Shown here: positions 1-11,649 of the stretch, piece by piece
Numbering within the stretch: the first letter of the stretch is position 1
Layout: every line of letters begins with the position of its first letter
Source: Glycine soja
Lineage: Eukaryota > Streptophyta > Magnoliopsida > Fabales > Fabaceae
Direction of reading: 5' to 3'
Assembly: GCF_004193775.1 (NCBI RefSeq)
Contig: NC_041018.1
Coordinates: 32,633,940-32,697,939 of the forward strand
DNA: 64,000 nt
Position numbers and translations under genes: made by a program
The notes under the pieces: model-generated
Database searches by the model: none
Seen by the model: only the letters and a program-made list of their open reading frames with translations
Told to the model about the DNA's origin: nothing

Positions 1-1519
1 GTTATCAAAGGTTTTGTCCCAAAATCCAAACTGTAAAAGTCTATAGTCAAGATTTGAAATGACACATAGCCGTGTTTCATCATCCCAAACACTAATTTAT
101 CCCTTGTTACCCCTTTCGAGCCAAAGCATATTTATTTTTCTTTAAAAAAACAAAAACAAAAAAACAACAACAAAAAACCCTAAGTAGGAACCATAGCTAA
201 ACTGGCGGAAAGAGCAATGCAAACAACACATGCATGAGGTTTACCAAGCTCTAGGTTGAGCAACAATGATGTTAAGAAAAAAAGGAGGCAACTCCGCCAA
301 AGGCGAGCAAGGCAAAAGGAGACAAAAGATCTCCAAATTTTACAAGGAAGGCACAAATGTGCAATAAAGGTTAATGAATAAGACAAAAGGAGTAGAGCCC
401 AACCCAAAAAAGTTGGAATGAATGAAAGTACAAACAAGGTTCTTAAGGTTCTTACTCAATATAACCCTTAAACACTCTTTGAGCCTCTCTAATCCTTTCT
501 TTCATAGCCTTCTTACCCCTGACCATGTTACAAGCTCAATAAAGTCCATGTGGATCAAGGAAAGACTAATGTTGCTTTTGAGTTAGGATTTTGGAATAGA
601 ACCCGCACACTCTTATGATTGCCAAAAAACCTTGAGGTTTGCACTTGCACGTTTGAGAAGAAAACTCATTTGACCAGGAGCTCATAGGAAATGCCCAAAG
701 ACCATTGTGATAGTAGGGTACATCTGATGTTAGTCTCTCATGTAAACTCCTTAGGATTCCTTTCGAATCCAAGGGTAGCCTTTGTTATATAAATTCTTGC
801 ATGGTCAACCCATGTCATCAAGTTTCAGCGGGATCGACAAACCCTTGACATCACTCTATGACCTTAAATTAGGAAAGTTTCACTTGGTCATATACCAAAG
901 TGTATTGTCATCCTTCAATGGTGCATGCGATCGGTCCCAAAGCCTTATATTTTCTTGATGTGCAGAATAATCAAAGTTTTTAAACAAAAAGGGATGAACT
1001 TTAGGATCAATATTTTAGTTGATTGATTAAAATGTAAAATGGTTCCACTGCCATCATCCAAAATTGTCAAGCGATTAAGTCAAACAATATATACACTCTG
1101 AGGGAGTCTTCGTAGGGATCTACAAAAGATAGGATGAGATTGCATGAATTATCACGTATTTGAGAAAGAGGTGGCCAATCTGTGTTCTTCACAAAAAAAA
1201 ACACAAACAAAAAAAATCACAAAAGAGGGAAAGAATGTCATGAGCATTGCACAATTTTCATGATTCAAAACCTTTTGCATTGATAGATACAAAGCCTACA
1301 TTTAATGCATTTCAGGATGAAATTTGCATGCCTCTGCATTCCATAACTCATGCTCCATATTAGGCTATAAGTGCATAGATTTCTCTTTATATGCTAGTTT
1401 CCAAAATCCAATGTCTTATCTTTTGAGTTTGGGATGAGTGACCCTTTTAAAGAGTCAACCTCTTGCTTTCTTATACGGTTGAGTCCTTGGGTACTAGTAC
1501 CTATTGGCATGTTTCATAT
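1..1519. other. Intergenic or repeat-derived DNA, no gene recognised
   Basis: I see no conserved coding motif on either strand. Short open frames here have no recognisable domain. The region may be part of the untranslated or LTR portion of a retrotransposon, since it runs into the short tandem repeat that follows, but no LTR ends were found. Confidence 0.4.
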
Positions 1520-1661
1520 GACTTAGTGTCCTCTGTCTTTATGCTTTTATAGGACCCAACGTCCTCGCCTTTATGTTTCCATAGGACTCAATGTCCTCGC
1601 CTTTATTTTTCATAGGACTCAATGTCCTCTGTCTTTATGTTTACGTTGGATTCAACGTCCT
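1520..1661 (+). repeat. Short tandem repeat, unit about 32 bp, about 4.5 copies
   Basis: A unit of the form GACTCAATGTCCTC followed by GCCTTTATG-type sequence and CATAG repeats four times and is then cut short. Copies differ by a few substitutions (GACCCAACG, GACTCAATG, GATTCAACG). It has no coding meaning that I can see. Confidence 0.8.
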
Positions 1662-2382
1662 ATTCTTGTTTCAATTCATGAAAATGAGAGTAGGACCTGC
1701 ACTAACAGCTATTGGCACATGTATAAAAAAATTATTGTTGACTGAAATTTATTTGGATTTAAAAAGAGGTGAAAGGAATGAAAGAGGGGATGTAGTTTAC
1801 CTAATTTCTTTAATAAATTAAAAAGGATGTAGCTTTTAATTTTAAAAAAATAATCTAAAAACCTTGTAACATTTTCTGTGAGAACAGAGAGAGACATCTC
1901 TGTTTTAAAGGTGTTCTCCTTTGCTATAAAGCCTCTACACCAGTGATGAGAAATTCTTTCCTTTTTAGAATTTAGATTAATTAAAAATACATTTATCCCT
2001 CTTGGAATTTACACTAATATTGTTGCTGTTACAGGATTTAGTATTATATTTTTATAAAGCATGTATTATTATTGTCTACAAAATAGTCTTCTTGCTGATA
2101 CAAAATTTGTTGCGACAACAATCTCATTATGCCTAACTTCATCTAAATTACTCATTCCTTGAGTTTATGCATATGAGGCTTATTCCTTCTAACTCTAAAT
2201 AAGTTTTTTCTTTATTTGTTTTCTTCAAATTAAACATGAGAATCAAAGCTTCAATATGTACCAGAACAACAAAGTAATTGTAGGTTTGTTGTGTTTTGAA
2301 AAGGCTTTGTAAGTAAATCAAGGTTATATAATATAACTTGGTTTGGGTGTCATTGATAACAGAGCTTTTATATCTTAAAAGC
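1662..2382. other. AT-rich spacer, nothing recognised
   Basis: No domain, RNA gene or repeat boundary seen. It lies downstream of the ABCB-like fragment on the minus strand. Confidence 0.4.
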
Positions 2383-2672
2383 CTATGTACCACAACAATG
2401 GTGGTTCTTCCTACCATAGTCCTATCAAGTGCTTCTTGCAGAACTTGTTCTGATTGCACATCCAGGGCACTTGTTGCCTCATCAAGAAGTAGTATCTTTG
2501 GGTTGCGAATTATGACCCTTGCAATTGCAATTCTCTGCTTTTGTCCTCCTGATAGCTGCATTCCCCTTTCTCCATATTCAATAGTATCTTTGGATAAGCA
2601 AAGTCAACATTCTTTAACTCTATTTTTCCACTCATCTTTTCCAACTTGATGTCGTTAGTGTTATCTCCAGCC
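2383..2672 (-). pseudogene. ABCB/MDR-type ABC transporter nucleotide-binding domain fragment
   Basis: On the minus strand the sequence reads [19 protein letters not shown], the start of an ABCB nucleotide-binding domain. It then jumps in another frame to [14 protein letters not shown] (ABC signature LSGGQ), [12 protein letters not shown] (Walker B and D-loop) and TTIVVVHRL (H-loop histidine). The Walker A and Q-loop region, normally between these blocks, is missing, and the join is off by one base. No transmembrane domain lies nearby. ABCB proteins are plasma-membrane exporters, in plants often of auxin; this piece could not bind ATP normally. It is a deleted fragment, possibly cargo of the CACTA element whose right end lies at 5200 or 5488. 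Family assignment is secure; the exact paralogue is not. Confidence 0.88.
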
Positions 2673-3058
2673 TAACCAAAGAAACAGGTTGATTCATTGG
2701 TTAAAGTTGTATCATATAATATCAATGATATGCAAGCAAAGTTGTATTTATGACTTCTAATGTGCGGATAAGATTACTCATTTGAATGTCGTCGTTAGTG
2801 TTGTACGACTTCTTTTGTTGGCTGAGAAGAAAGAGATTTTCCTCTTACATGTGATGTTGTACGACAGCTCGTTGTGCTAATTAAATTTCACTCTTATCTG
2901 TATTTGGTTGGTCTTGGATTGTTTAGTCAAAAATAATTTTTTTTTCATTGGTCATAAATAATATGCAACAATATATGTTTATTTGAGTTTTTTCATTTAA
3001 TTTTGGGGCAGTAAGCAAACTTTTGCAACATACTTCTTGCCAATGGGAGTCATTCTTA

Positions 3059-3111
<53 letters not shown>

Positions 3112-4714
3112 GTAATTATCTACAATTGGAAAGAATTTATTTGTACTGTTGCTTCACCTAGCTATTTTAGTTTGACGTATATATTCTAATTTTATTACTT
3201 GGATTTTGCAGGAGAAGTTTGCTACATGAATACCAGCCCTTTTATTTAATCTTCAAATAGACACACTATGGTATATGTTGTACTCTTTTTTTTTGGCTGA
3301 TTGAGTTTTCATGCATGCCTAATTGGTTGACTATTTGACATATTTATGGTTGACAAAATAATTATTGAAATTACAGTGCTGATTTAGGCCTTCAGGGATT
3401 CCCACCCAAGGATTTGCACTATACCTTTCTTCCTCAATTCAGACTAGTGTTCTACATCCGAATCAGAGAGTATTCAAAGGTACGACTTCTTTATTGAATG
3501 TTCTCCGGATATTGATCATTTTATACAATAATGGACATTGAATTAATTCTAGAATTCAAGAATAATAGAGGTATAGAAATGAAAGGCAACACAAGGTGTT
3601 TCACAGATCCTGCTATTTTCTTTCCTTTTTCTACTCTATCTAATTTTGTTCTTTTGGCGATATGGGTTAACTTGTTGTTTTGGTTTCTTTTTATTCCCTT
3701 AGTTTGAAGTAAGGATGGAATCCTATGAAAGATACCTGTAGGAAACGAAAATCATGATTTGAAGTAAGGATGACCTCCTATGAAAGATTCCCTTAGTTTT
3801 TGTGTTTATGCTCCCTAGTTTGGTTTGGTTTTAATCTTGTCCATGTCTCGAGCCTAAAACCATTGACTTCGTACTGCAATAAGCAAATCCATTAGGCCAG
3901 GTTGAGGACAGACATTTGTGCTCCCTGGTGTTCTCTGGCTTTTGTTCTTTGGTGTTAAAAAAGTTAGTATTAAGGGTTTACGTTGTCATCATCAGCCCAC
4001 GCTCCCCTATCCTACTAGATAATGCTCTTCCTCAACACTCTCATTCAAGATCTTATTTATTTCTGCTCGTTGGGAACAATAAAGGAATCAAACACTGCCC
4101 TGTCCCTGAGTTGGTGTATCGACATGTGTTATAGAGACACTTAGATAGTGAAAGCTAGGGAGAAAAAAAAAGGTAATCAAGAGAGTGAGATTAATGTATG
4201 TAAGGGCATAAAAGAATCACGTAGACTAAAACCAAACATAGTATGAAATATCCAAGTAGAGCCATACTTTTTTTAACATGTGACAAATTAAAATTTCCAA
4301 GGAATTCTAGCTAAATTGATGTGTGTATATGTCTCTTTGATGGTTCTGGTTGTCTAGTTAATGTATCTCACTAATGGTTCTGGTTGTTGTGTTACCCATG
4401 GTAGTTTTGATCATTTGCTCCACCTTGAATTGAATTTATTGTGAACTGCTGATTGTATTTTACACTTGTAGTTTGATCTCCTATTTTTAATTTAACTTTG
4501 GATTATGTATGCAAAGCAAAGCAAGCCCGTTTCATGTTTTTAATTTATTTTTATAGCTTTTTTAGATGAAAGTTAGATAGTTTGTGGTTAACAAAATATC
4601 ATGGGAAATTTGATGACCAATGATGGAGTGGTACGACAATATTAGATGATGTCGTGATTCTTTTATGTAGAAAAAAGTGGTACAACCAATGAATTTTTAA
4701 TTGCAGGTTATTAA
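2673..4714. other. Non-coding spacer with a TA microsatellite
   Basis: The stretch holds a (TA)n tract at about 3067-3108 and otherwise AT-rich sequence with no recognisable protein motif. It separates the ABCB fragment from the CACTA subterminal repeats. Confidence 0.4.
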
Positions 4715-5200
4715 ATATTTAACATCGTTTCTTAACTGAGCACCGATGTGGAAATCGCTATTTTACATCATTTCTTATGATAACACCGATGTAGAAGGTC
4801 TAACTTTTACATCATTTCTTAACTGAGCACTGATGTAGAAGGTCTAACTTCTACATCATTTCTTAACTGAGCACCGATGTGGAAAAGCGCTATTTTACAT
4901 CGTTTTCTTTGATAACACTGATGTAGAAGGTCTAACTTCTACATCGTTTCTTAACTAAGCACCGATGTGGAAAAGTGTTATTTTACATCGTTTTCTATGA
5001 TAACATCGATGTAGAAGGTCTAACTTCTACATCGTTTCTTAAGTAAGCACCGATGTGAAAAAATGTTGTCTTTCTACAACGGTGGTTAGAGGACCAATGT
5101 TGAAATTTTTAACTTTTAACAACATCATATTCAACATCGATTGACCACCGATGTAAAATGTGTTTTTCCACAGATGTTGAAACTGCCTTTTCTAGTAGTG
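4715..5200. mobile_element. CACTA transposon right end with subterminal repeats (left part missing)
   Basis: Units of about 110 bp containing CTACATCGTTTCTTAACTGA and GCACCGATGTGGAA alternate in both orientations. They end at TTTTCTAGTAGTG (5188-5200), whose reverse complement CACTACTAGAAAA matches the intact left end at 12605. Short inverted subterminal repeats are typical of CACTA ends, where transposase binds. No matching CACTA left end was found upstream, so the element is truncated or begins outside the window. Confidence 0.75.
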
Positions 5201-5488
5201 TTAGGACAACTGATGTAGAAATCCGGCATTTTAAGACGGGTTTAGAGACCAACCCATCTTAGAATGGACACATTCTACATCGGTTCGACACCATAACCGA
5301 TGTAGAATGATTAGAATTTTAAGACGGGTGTGGCTCGAGACCTGTCTTTGAACCGCACCATTCTAAGACGGTCGTTCAACCGATGTAGAAAGACGCGGGT
5401 GTTTCAATGACGCCGGCTACAATGACGCATGATAATCGATGTAGAAAGGTGCTTTTAAGCGATGTAAAAAGGTAATTTTGTAGTAGTG
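5201..5488. mobile_element. Second CACTA right end, directly after the first
   Basis: A different set of subterminal repeats (TTCTAAGACGG, TCTACATCGGTT, ACCGATGTAGAA) ends at TTTTGTAGTAGTG. The reverse complement CACTACTACAAAA equals the left end of the element at 6246. The terminal pattern resembles the right end at 19330-19766. It lies immediately after another right end, so one element was probably inserted into, or recombined with, the terminal repeats of the other. Confidence 0.72.
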
Positions 5489-6245
5489 TCACCACCACAT
5501 CCACACCCTTAATCTTGGAGTCACCTCTCTACCTGTCTTTATCCTTATGTACCACTCCGTACCATACAATAATTTTTGAAATTACATTGTTTTTGCTTTT
5601 AAAGAGAGGTAAACCCAAACAAAGTAGTTATTTGCTTATTTTACATTGCAAATTAAAGACAAAGAGTTGTCCTATATAGTTTTTTTATTGTATTGAAACA
5701 CCACATCCCCTCTGCAGTACACACCTCCTTTGTTTTTCTAACCTTGTGTTTTTTATAATCAAAATACAAATGTAGCTCAGCTTCCATTTTTACCAAAGGC
5801 AAAGTTTAAAAAAATCTCATAAATTGGATTGAACAACTGCCAATATTTCCCTTCATTGAATGAATGAAATTGATGTAAGGAAACTCAGAGGTTGAAGACG
5901 TAGTCATGGAGGGAAATGGGCTATTCAACCGAAAACATCCTTCAGGTCGTTGTTGATAAGAGAGGAGAGAGAAGAGTGAAATTTTTTAAAAAACCAAAAT
6001 ACGGTAATAACCTTAAAATAAAATAATTAAATAAAAGATAATATGATTTTTTTGTCTTAAAATTTGAGTGCAAAGTGCATCTCGTGTTGAAATTAAAGAA
6101 CTCGCATTCGTGACAATGTTGAACCTTGTTTCCAACACGGTTGTTTTCGGATCCACGCTGACATTGGAGAGAACCTCCATGACCAAAAACTTGTCATAGA
6201 TAGCCACTCACACTAAACTTTCTGTGCCGCATAAAAAAAAGTTTA
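5489..6245. other. Spacer, no recognised gene
   Basis: A minus-strand open frame of 64 codons at 6013-6207 has no motif I recognise. No repeat boundary was found other than the CACTA ends on both sides. Confidence 0.4.
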
Positions 6246-6544
6246 CACTACTACAAAAGCCATATACTACGACATACTAACAAGGACGGTCCACAGAAAA
6301 CGGCGTAGAATCTTTAGATTGGAAGTTCAAGGAAGGTTATTTTGAAAACCCGTCTTTGAATTGTTATATTTTTCTCTCTCTCTTATCTTATCTTCTCGGA
6401 TACACTACTGACCCTTCATTTTCTGTTGACCCTTCATTTTCCTCTCTCATTGTTGCCTTGTATTTCCCTTTCTCTTTATCATTTTCTCTCTCTGGACGGC
6501 ATGGGTGGATGTGGACCACGAGCTTCACTCCAATGACCTCACCA

Positions 6545-6775
6545 CCTCACGTGCCACTGCCTGAGTGTCATCTCCCTCACCTTTGCGAGCAGCTCTAGGT
6601 GCAATTCGAGCAATGCCACCGCCCACAGAAGCGACGAAGTGGACGCGTCCTGCGCCGCAAAGAGGAAGTCGAAGAGGTAGCCACTGATCTCGGCGTCGGT
6701 GGAGATCGGCTGCGGCGTGTCTCCGGTGAGCTTGGCCTCCTTGATTTCACTGAGCGTGTCTTGCTCCTTTGGCAG
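6545..6775 (-). pseudogene. CYP710A: CYP710A sterol C-22 desaturase fragment
   Basis: The minus strand reads EQDTLSEIKEAKLTGDTP, then STDAEISGYLFDFLFAAQDA and STSSLLWAVALL, which I recognise as the I-helix region of CYP710A. FAAQDASTSS contains the oxygen-activation motif. CYP710A makes stigmasterol from sitosterol in the ER. Only about 75 of roughly 500 residues are present; the N-terminal membrane anchor, ExxR and haem-binding cysteine regions are absent, and the sequence decays after AKVRE. CYP710A genes are usually intronless, so this is an internal slice. It abuts the start of the oppositely oriented O-fucosyltransferase fragment. The fragment cannot make an enzyme; a sense or antisense transcript is possible but not shown. 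Confidence 0.88.
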
Positions 6776-6819
6776 TCGAGCCTCTAATTCTCCGATGAAG
6801 TGAGACACTGGCGCCGGCG

Positions 6820-8148
6820 ATTCCTCCCCTCTCATTCCCGACAACCACCTCGCCGACGACAACGAGCACGATCGACACTCGTCCAAGGACCGCGACCGGC
6901 ACATGTGCTTCTTCTTCACCGACGACCCTAGGGTTTCGCCTCACAACTCCTGGATCTCTCTTGTTTTCACATTACTTCTTCTTCTTGTTGGTTTAGTCTC
7001 CCATTTCACCATCTTCAATAATCTCGTTAGTCCTCATCTCTCTGGCTGCATTTTCAGATTCACTACTAAATCACTAATGCATTGCATCCTTCTTTGCCTT
7101 TGGGTGTGTGGAAAACGAAATTCCTTATCTGTAATGTGTAGTGTTATTCTGTTTATCTTAAATTGAATTAAACTACCTATTGTTTTGATTTTGATTTGGT
7201 AATGCTAAGCTATTGTATAACTTCAGTAATGAGTAGATGTGCAAGTAATGCATGTAATTTATTTTTTTTGGATACCGAAGAAACAATTCAGTTGCAGTTA
7301 TATTTCTTACTATTATTTTTAGCTAGTTCTTATAATTGAATTTGTGTTCTATTTTTTTGTAGAATGCGCCTTACTTGTGTAAAAAAGATGGGATTGTTCT
7401 TCACTGCCCGCATGTAAGTTCTCTAAAGGACCAGTGTTTTGGAGTTTCGTTTCTCCTTCTATATTGTTCAATGCCAATGGTGTTCTTTTCCCATTCACAT
7501 GGACTCTTTGGTATTATTTTTAGGTTAAAGAATCACCATCACTTTGGGAAAATCCTTTCTCTTCCACAACATCTTGGATGCTTAGCGCCAGGATGGTGTT
7601 TTACCAGGTTTCCTTTTTTTTTCTTCTTCTGTTCCTTAATAGATATTTAAGACCTCATTAGCATTGCAAGCCATGCTAAAATAGGGAATTAACAAATAAA
7701 GTAATAAGAATATCTTAACCTAGAAGTTGTGACAAATTAACATATTTTGCATTTGTCAGTAGCATCCACTTAGAGCAATTATAAGTGGTATCTCAACAAA
7801 TCCGTGACTGCAATTCAATTCTTGTTTATGGAGCGAGTGGACCCTTTAACTTTTTTATCACCTTCATCTTCATTAAAAAAGTACTCTGCAAAATCCTTAG
7901 GTTTGAAGATTTTTAGTTGTAACTAGGGAGTTCTGTAAAAGTGATCTACAATTTTTTTGTTCTGTTTCTTTCTTCTGTAATATATGTAATTGGGGATTAT
8001 TGTTGTGTATGTTGTAACAAGGGAGTACCACTGCAATTATTGATATTATTTTTATACCTCCATGTAGAACTTCCTCCTGAAAATGAAACAAATGGCTATA
8101 TATTCATCCATGCTGAAGGTGGTCTAAATCAGCAAAGAATTGCGGTAT
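6820..8148 (+). pseudogene. Plant O-fucosyltransferase family (GT106-type) N-terminal fragment with introns
   Basis: Four exon-like blocks occur in order: DNEHDRHSSKDRDRH followed by a hydrophobic type II membrane anchor (WISLVFTLLLLLVGLVSHF) at about 6840-7040; NAPYLCKKDGIVLHCPHV at about 7363-7412; VKESPSLWENPFSSTTSW at about 7524-7612; and ELPPENETNGYIFIHAEGG with GLNQQRIA at about 8068-8148. The last block is the conserved start of the plant O-fucosyltransferase domain, where GGLNQQR normally leads into the nucleotide-sugar fold. The catalytic remainder is absent. The intron-like spacers are kept, which argues against capture through an RNA copy. A full protein would act in the Golgi. The open frame breaks between blocks and within block 3 relative to the family. 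Confidence 0.82.
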
Positions 8149-8958
8149 GAGATATGTTCTTTCATATGTGATACCCTCTAGCTTAGACTATTTTTCTTTT
8201 CTGAAATTCACCTTGAATTTGACATTCTCTTGCATAGCCATCGTTCTCTTGTAGACTGCTGCACTTTAGTTGGAGAATTTCCTTCCACTTGTAAAATATG
8301 TGAACATAATGTTCTTCGAACTGTCTGATGTAATTAAAAAGTAAAAGAATAGACCAATTTAACTGTTAAAGTGCTGTCTCAATACTGTACTATTCCCAAT
8401 TTGGTGCACTAGCAAATAGCAAGCTAGAATTACGTTTAAAATTGGTTTTGAGGCAAATTCAATGTTGCATTTGATCTATGGTGCTGATTTTACTGTCTTG
8501 TACATCGAAATGAGCGTTATATGAGTCCGTGGAAAGTTTCATAGAATTATCATATAATATTTATCTATCATATAAGTTTTAAGTATTAAAAAAATATTAT
8601 TTGATAAAGTATTAAAAAAATATTATTTGATTATGTGGCTGAAAGCAAACTCCATTTGGTAATTATTCATTTCTTCAATTTTTTAAAATCTAATCATTTG
8701 GTAATTAATTTAAAAAATTGCACCATTTTGAGTAAGAAAATTAAAAAATTTACTGTAAATATATCACAGAAAAATAAATAAATAATAGTTTAACTCTAGA
8801 TTTCATAAAGTAAAAATATATTGCGAAAATCTGTCGAAAGTTAATTGCAGCAGGAAATATACATTTGTGCATCATGTCTATGTCCACCCCACATCTGGTT
8901 TTTAAATTTGCATTTTCTCCCTCTTCTGCATGTGCCATACCTTCATTGTTTTATTCAG

Positions 8959-9697
8959 AGGAAATAGCGGTTCACGACTTCCTTCAGCACAATCCTATTG
9001 TAGAGGTAACTTTCTTATGCACCTAAATGCTTTTTATTCATCTGACCAAAATACTTGTGTTGTTGGTTAGCTTGAGTACATTGGATTATTATCTCAACTT
9101 GAAAACATCTAGCTGAAAATATTATGTGTTTAATACAAAATTAACTTTATTAAAAAAAAGGTTAAAATATTATTGAAAATAAATATAATATATTTTCTTG
9201 ATTATTCAGAAGTATATCTTGTATAAAAAAAATCTTAGAACCTTATTTTGACAATTCATACACATAGTAAATAAAAATTAAAGCAATGAATATATTAATG
9301 ATAAAATCATAAAAGAGGATAAAAGAACTAATTAAAATTAATAAAAATATGTTTTTATTACTATTAAGAATAATTTTAGAAAAAAAATATAAATTTAAAA
9401 TAAATTTACTGTTACCAATTAAATTATTATTAATTTCTTAATTCTTAATTAGGTCTTGAAAAAAAAATCAGAGTGTTAATTAGGTCATGTGCTAGTTGGA
9501 AATCTTCAATGCTTAACTTTGTAGACATTGATAAACAAGTTGACTGAGAAGTTTCATGTTTCTAATGCTTGTAGAACAAAGCTAAGGATAATAATTTTGA
9601 CGATAATGTGGATTTTGTTGTTGGGAATGTGAAACTTATTACCACCAAAGAAGTGTGGGACCAATATTTGGAAGAAGCAAGGAGGGATGGCAAAATT
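8959..9697 (+). pseudogene. h-type thioredoxin N-terminal fragment (TRX9-like)
   Basis: Two exon-like blocks are flanked by plausible AG and GT sites. Block 1 (8959-9005) encodes EIAVHDFLQHNPIVE. Block 2 (9575-9697) continues in frame as NKAKDNNFDDNVDFVVGN then VKLITTKEVWDQYLEEA and RRDGKI. The second block matches the part of plant h-type thioredoxins just before the active site. The exon carrying WCGPC is not present, so no redox function is possible. Identification of block 2 is firm; the assignment of block 1 rests only on its reading phase and position. The fragment ends about 550 bp before the right end of the CACTA element. Confidence 0.78.
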
Positions 9698-10256
9698 GTA
9701 AGTTTCCCTCTTTTTTACTCTGTAGGATAGTAAATTTAATAAGGTAATTATATTTTAGTAATTTTTCTTGATCATGAGAGTTCTCTCTCTTTATTTAATC
9801 ATAGCTCCCAGTACTATGTTTTTGGACCATTCTTATTGTTATTTGTCTTAAAGGTCTAATAGAAATAAATTTAGAGTTTGTTTGAGATAGTTGTAAAAAA
9901 TAAATTCTTATGTTACTAAGTCCCAAATCATGGAAACTACTGATAGCAAATAATGCTTTTATTATTTTTTAAATTTAATATTTTTTTTGTCAAAATAACA
10001 TTCTAAGACGGTGATTAATTAATGACCGTCTTAGAAAGTTACATTTCTAAAACGGTGGTTAGTTAAGCAACATCTTAGAAAGGTATTTTCTAAGACGGTG
10101 GTTAACTAACGACCATCTTAAAAGGCAACGTTTTTTTAAGATAGGTTTTATAGGCCCGTTGTAAACTTTCGACGACGTTAGATTCAAAGACGATGCTCCA
10201 CCATCTTTGTATATTATTTTTCACCGTCTTTGTTTGTGTTTTTTGTAGTAGTATTA

Positions 10257-11266
10257 GAGTCAAAATCAGAAGGAAAGGGCATCCAAAATGAGATATTAAT
10301 TGAAGGAGTTAGGAGATGCTAATTAGTATTTTGTTACAAAGCATCGGGTCAGCTTCCCTCTCCAACACATTAATTTTGCACCCCGCCTTTCCTACATCTA
10401 CACCATATTTTGAAGATAAAGATTAATTTTTACGAAACTGGGACAATTGTGTAAAATACGCACTCATGAGACAATTGTTAAAATACATTCATCATATAAA
10501 ATAAACTATTATTTAAAATAATTGGGACTATAAGAGGTCATAGGTAACAAAATGACATATACGAGAACAAATAAATAATAAGTAATTTCAAAGACGTAAG
10601 AAGAGTTGGATATACGTATATCTATATATATAAATGAGAAAACTTTTATAATGCATGAGAAAATGAGAACATAACTCTTAGATCATAATTATAAAAGATT
10701 AACGATTGAGATTAAAACCTGTTTAAGTAAAATCATGTAACCTTCAAATCTACCCCCAGTCAGCGTTTGCGTGGAGCCATTCAGTGTTTCATCATTAATC
10801 TGTTACACAGGTTAATATAATAAGTGTTTTATACACTTCAGATATTTAATTTATGGCAGAAATCGAGATGACATCTTTGTTCTGGCACCCACATTATAAT
10901 TTCATCTCGTAGTTAATTTTCGTTTTCAATGGGTTTGATTGCAGTCTTGCGTTTATTTTATTTTGTATAAACCCCTTTTCTAGTCAATTTATAAATCTCA
11001 TCAAGTGTTATGATTTACACGAACAAAGCACTCCCTAGTACGACGTGAATGAATGAGGAAGAAGGGGAGATCGGAAGTGACTTTAATTTGCGCAAGTGCT
11101 GAAGAAGGGGTAAATATGAAAGTGACACGATTTCACTTAACCATCGGATTAAATCTTATGGTCAAAAAAATTAAAACCTCAATTTAAAAAAAGGCACGTG
11201 ACTCATAATTCACATTCCCCTTTTATTTTCCTCACGTTTAAAACCCTTCTCTTTATCACGTCGCAC
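10257..11266. other. AT-rich spacer upstream of the FAR1-related pseudogene
   Basis: No coding motif is seen. Near 11200-11260 the sequence becomes CT-rich and contains CACGTGACTC (a G-box core) and several CACG repeats, which could be remains of the promoter or leader of the gene that follows, but no TATA box was clearly placed. Confidence 0.35.
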
Positions 11267-11497
11267 GCACGTTGCAGTTTGCACACCCTTCTCTGTTCTT
11301 CAGGTCGTGTGCGCAGGAAGGGGAGGCAGCTGAACGTAATTGCTATTCTCTTCCTCACGTAACAATCATAGTTATGCACACCCTTCTTTATACATCACGT
11401 TGCAGTTTTGCACACTCTTTTCTATTCTCTTCACGTCGCACGCGAGAGAATAGGAAGAAAAAGACATCTGAAAGTAATTCATATTTTCTTCCTCACG
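11267..11497 (+). repeat. Imperfect tandem duplication of about 130 bp
   Basis: CACGTTGCAGTTTGCACAC at about 11268 recurs as CACGTTGCAGTTTTGCACAC at about 11398. Each copy continues through a CT-rich stretch to a TTCTTCCTCACG-type end. It lies in the likely 5' leader of the FAR1-related pseudogene. Confidence 0.7.
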
Positions 11498-11649
11498 CCG
11501 CACCATTCCTGTTCTCTTTCTCAGTCGTTTTGGTCTCTCACAGCGTAACCCTTGTTCACAAAAATATAGCAAGGTTTGTATTTTCTTATTTTAATTACTT
11601 TATTTCAATTCTCAATTTCGTGTTGTATTTTGATCAATATTGAAGTTTG

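Larger units (their letters stand above)
6246..10253. mobile_element. Pack-CACTA element 1 (4.0 kb) carrying pieces of three genes
   Basis: The left end is CACTACTACAAAAG at 6246. The right end, read in reverse complement, is TACTACTACAAAAAACAC ending at 10253, with one change in the CACTA core. The flanking triplet TTA occurs at 6243-6245 and 10254-10256, the 3-bp target duplication expected of CACTA elements. Inverted TCTAAGACGG and ACCGTCTTAGA subterminal repeats lie at about 9998-10190. No transposase is visible, so the element is non-autonomous. Inside are a CYP710A fragment (minus), an O-fucosyltransferase fragment (plus) and an h-type thioredoxin fragment (plus), each with intron-like gaps, so capture was at the DNA level. 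Confidence 0.82.

Noticed and set aside
6747..6944. A second minus-strand frame overlapping the CYP710A fragment
   Set aside because: Valine-rich composition is the shadow of the O-fucosyltransferase exon 1 on the other strand; no domain match.
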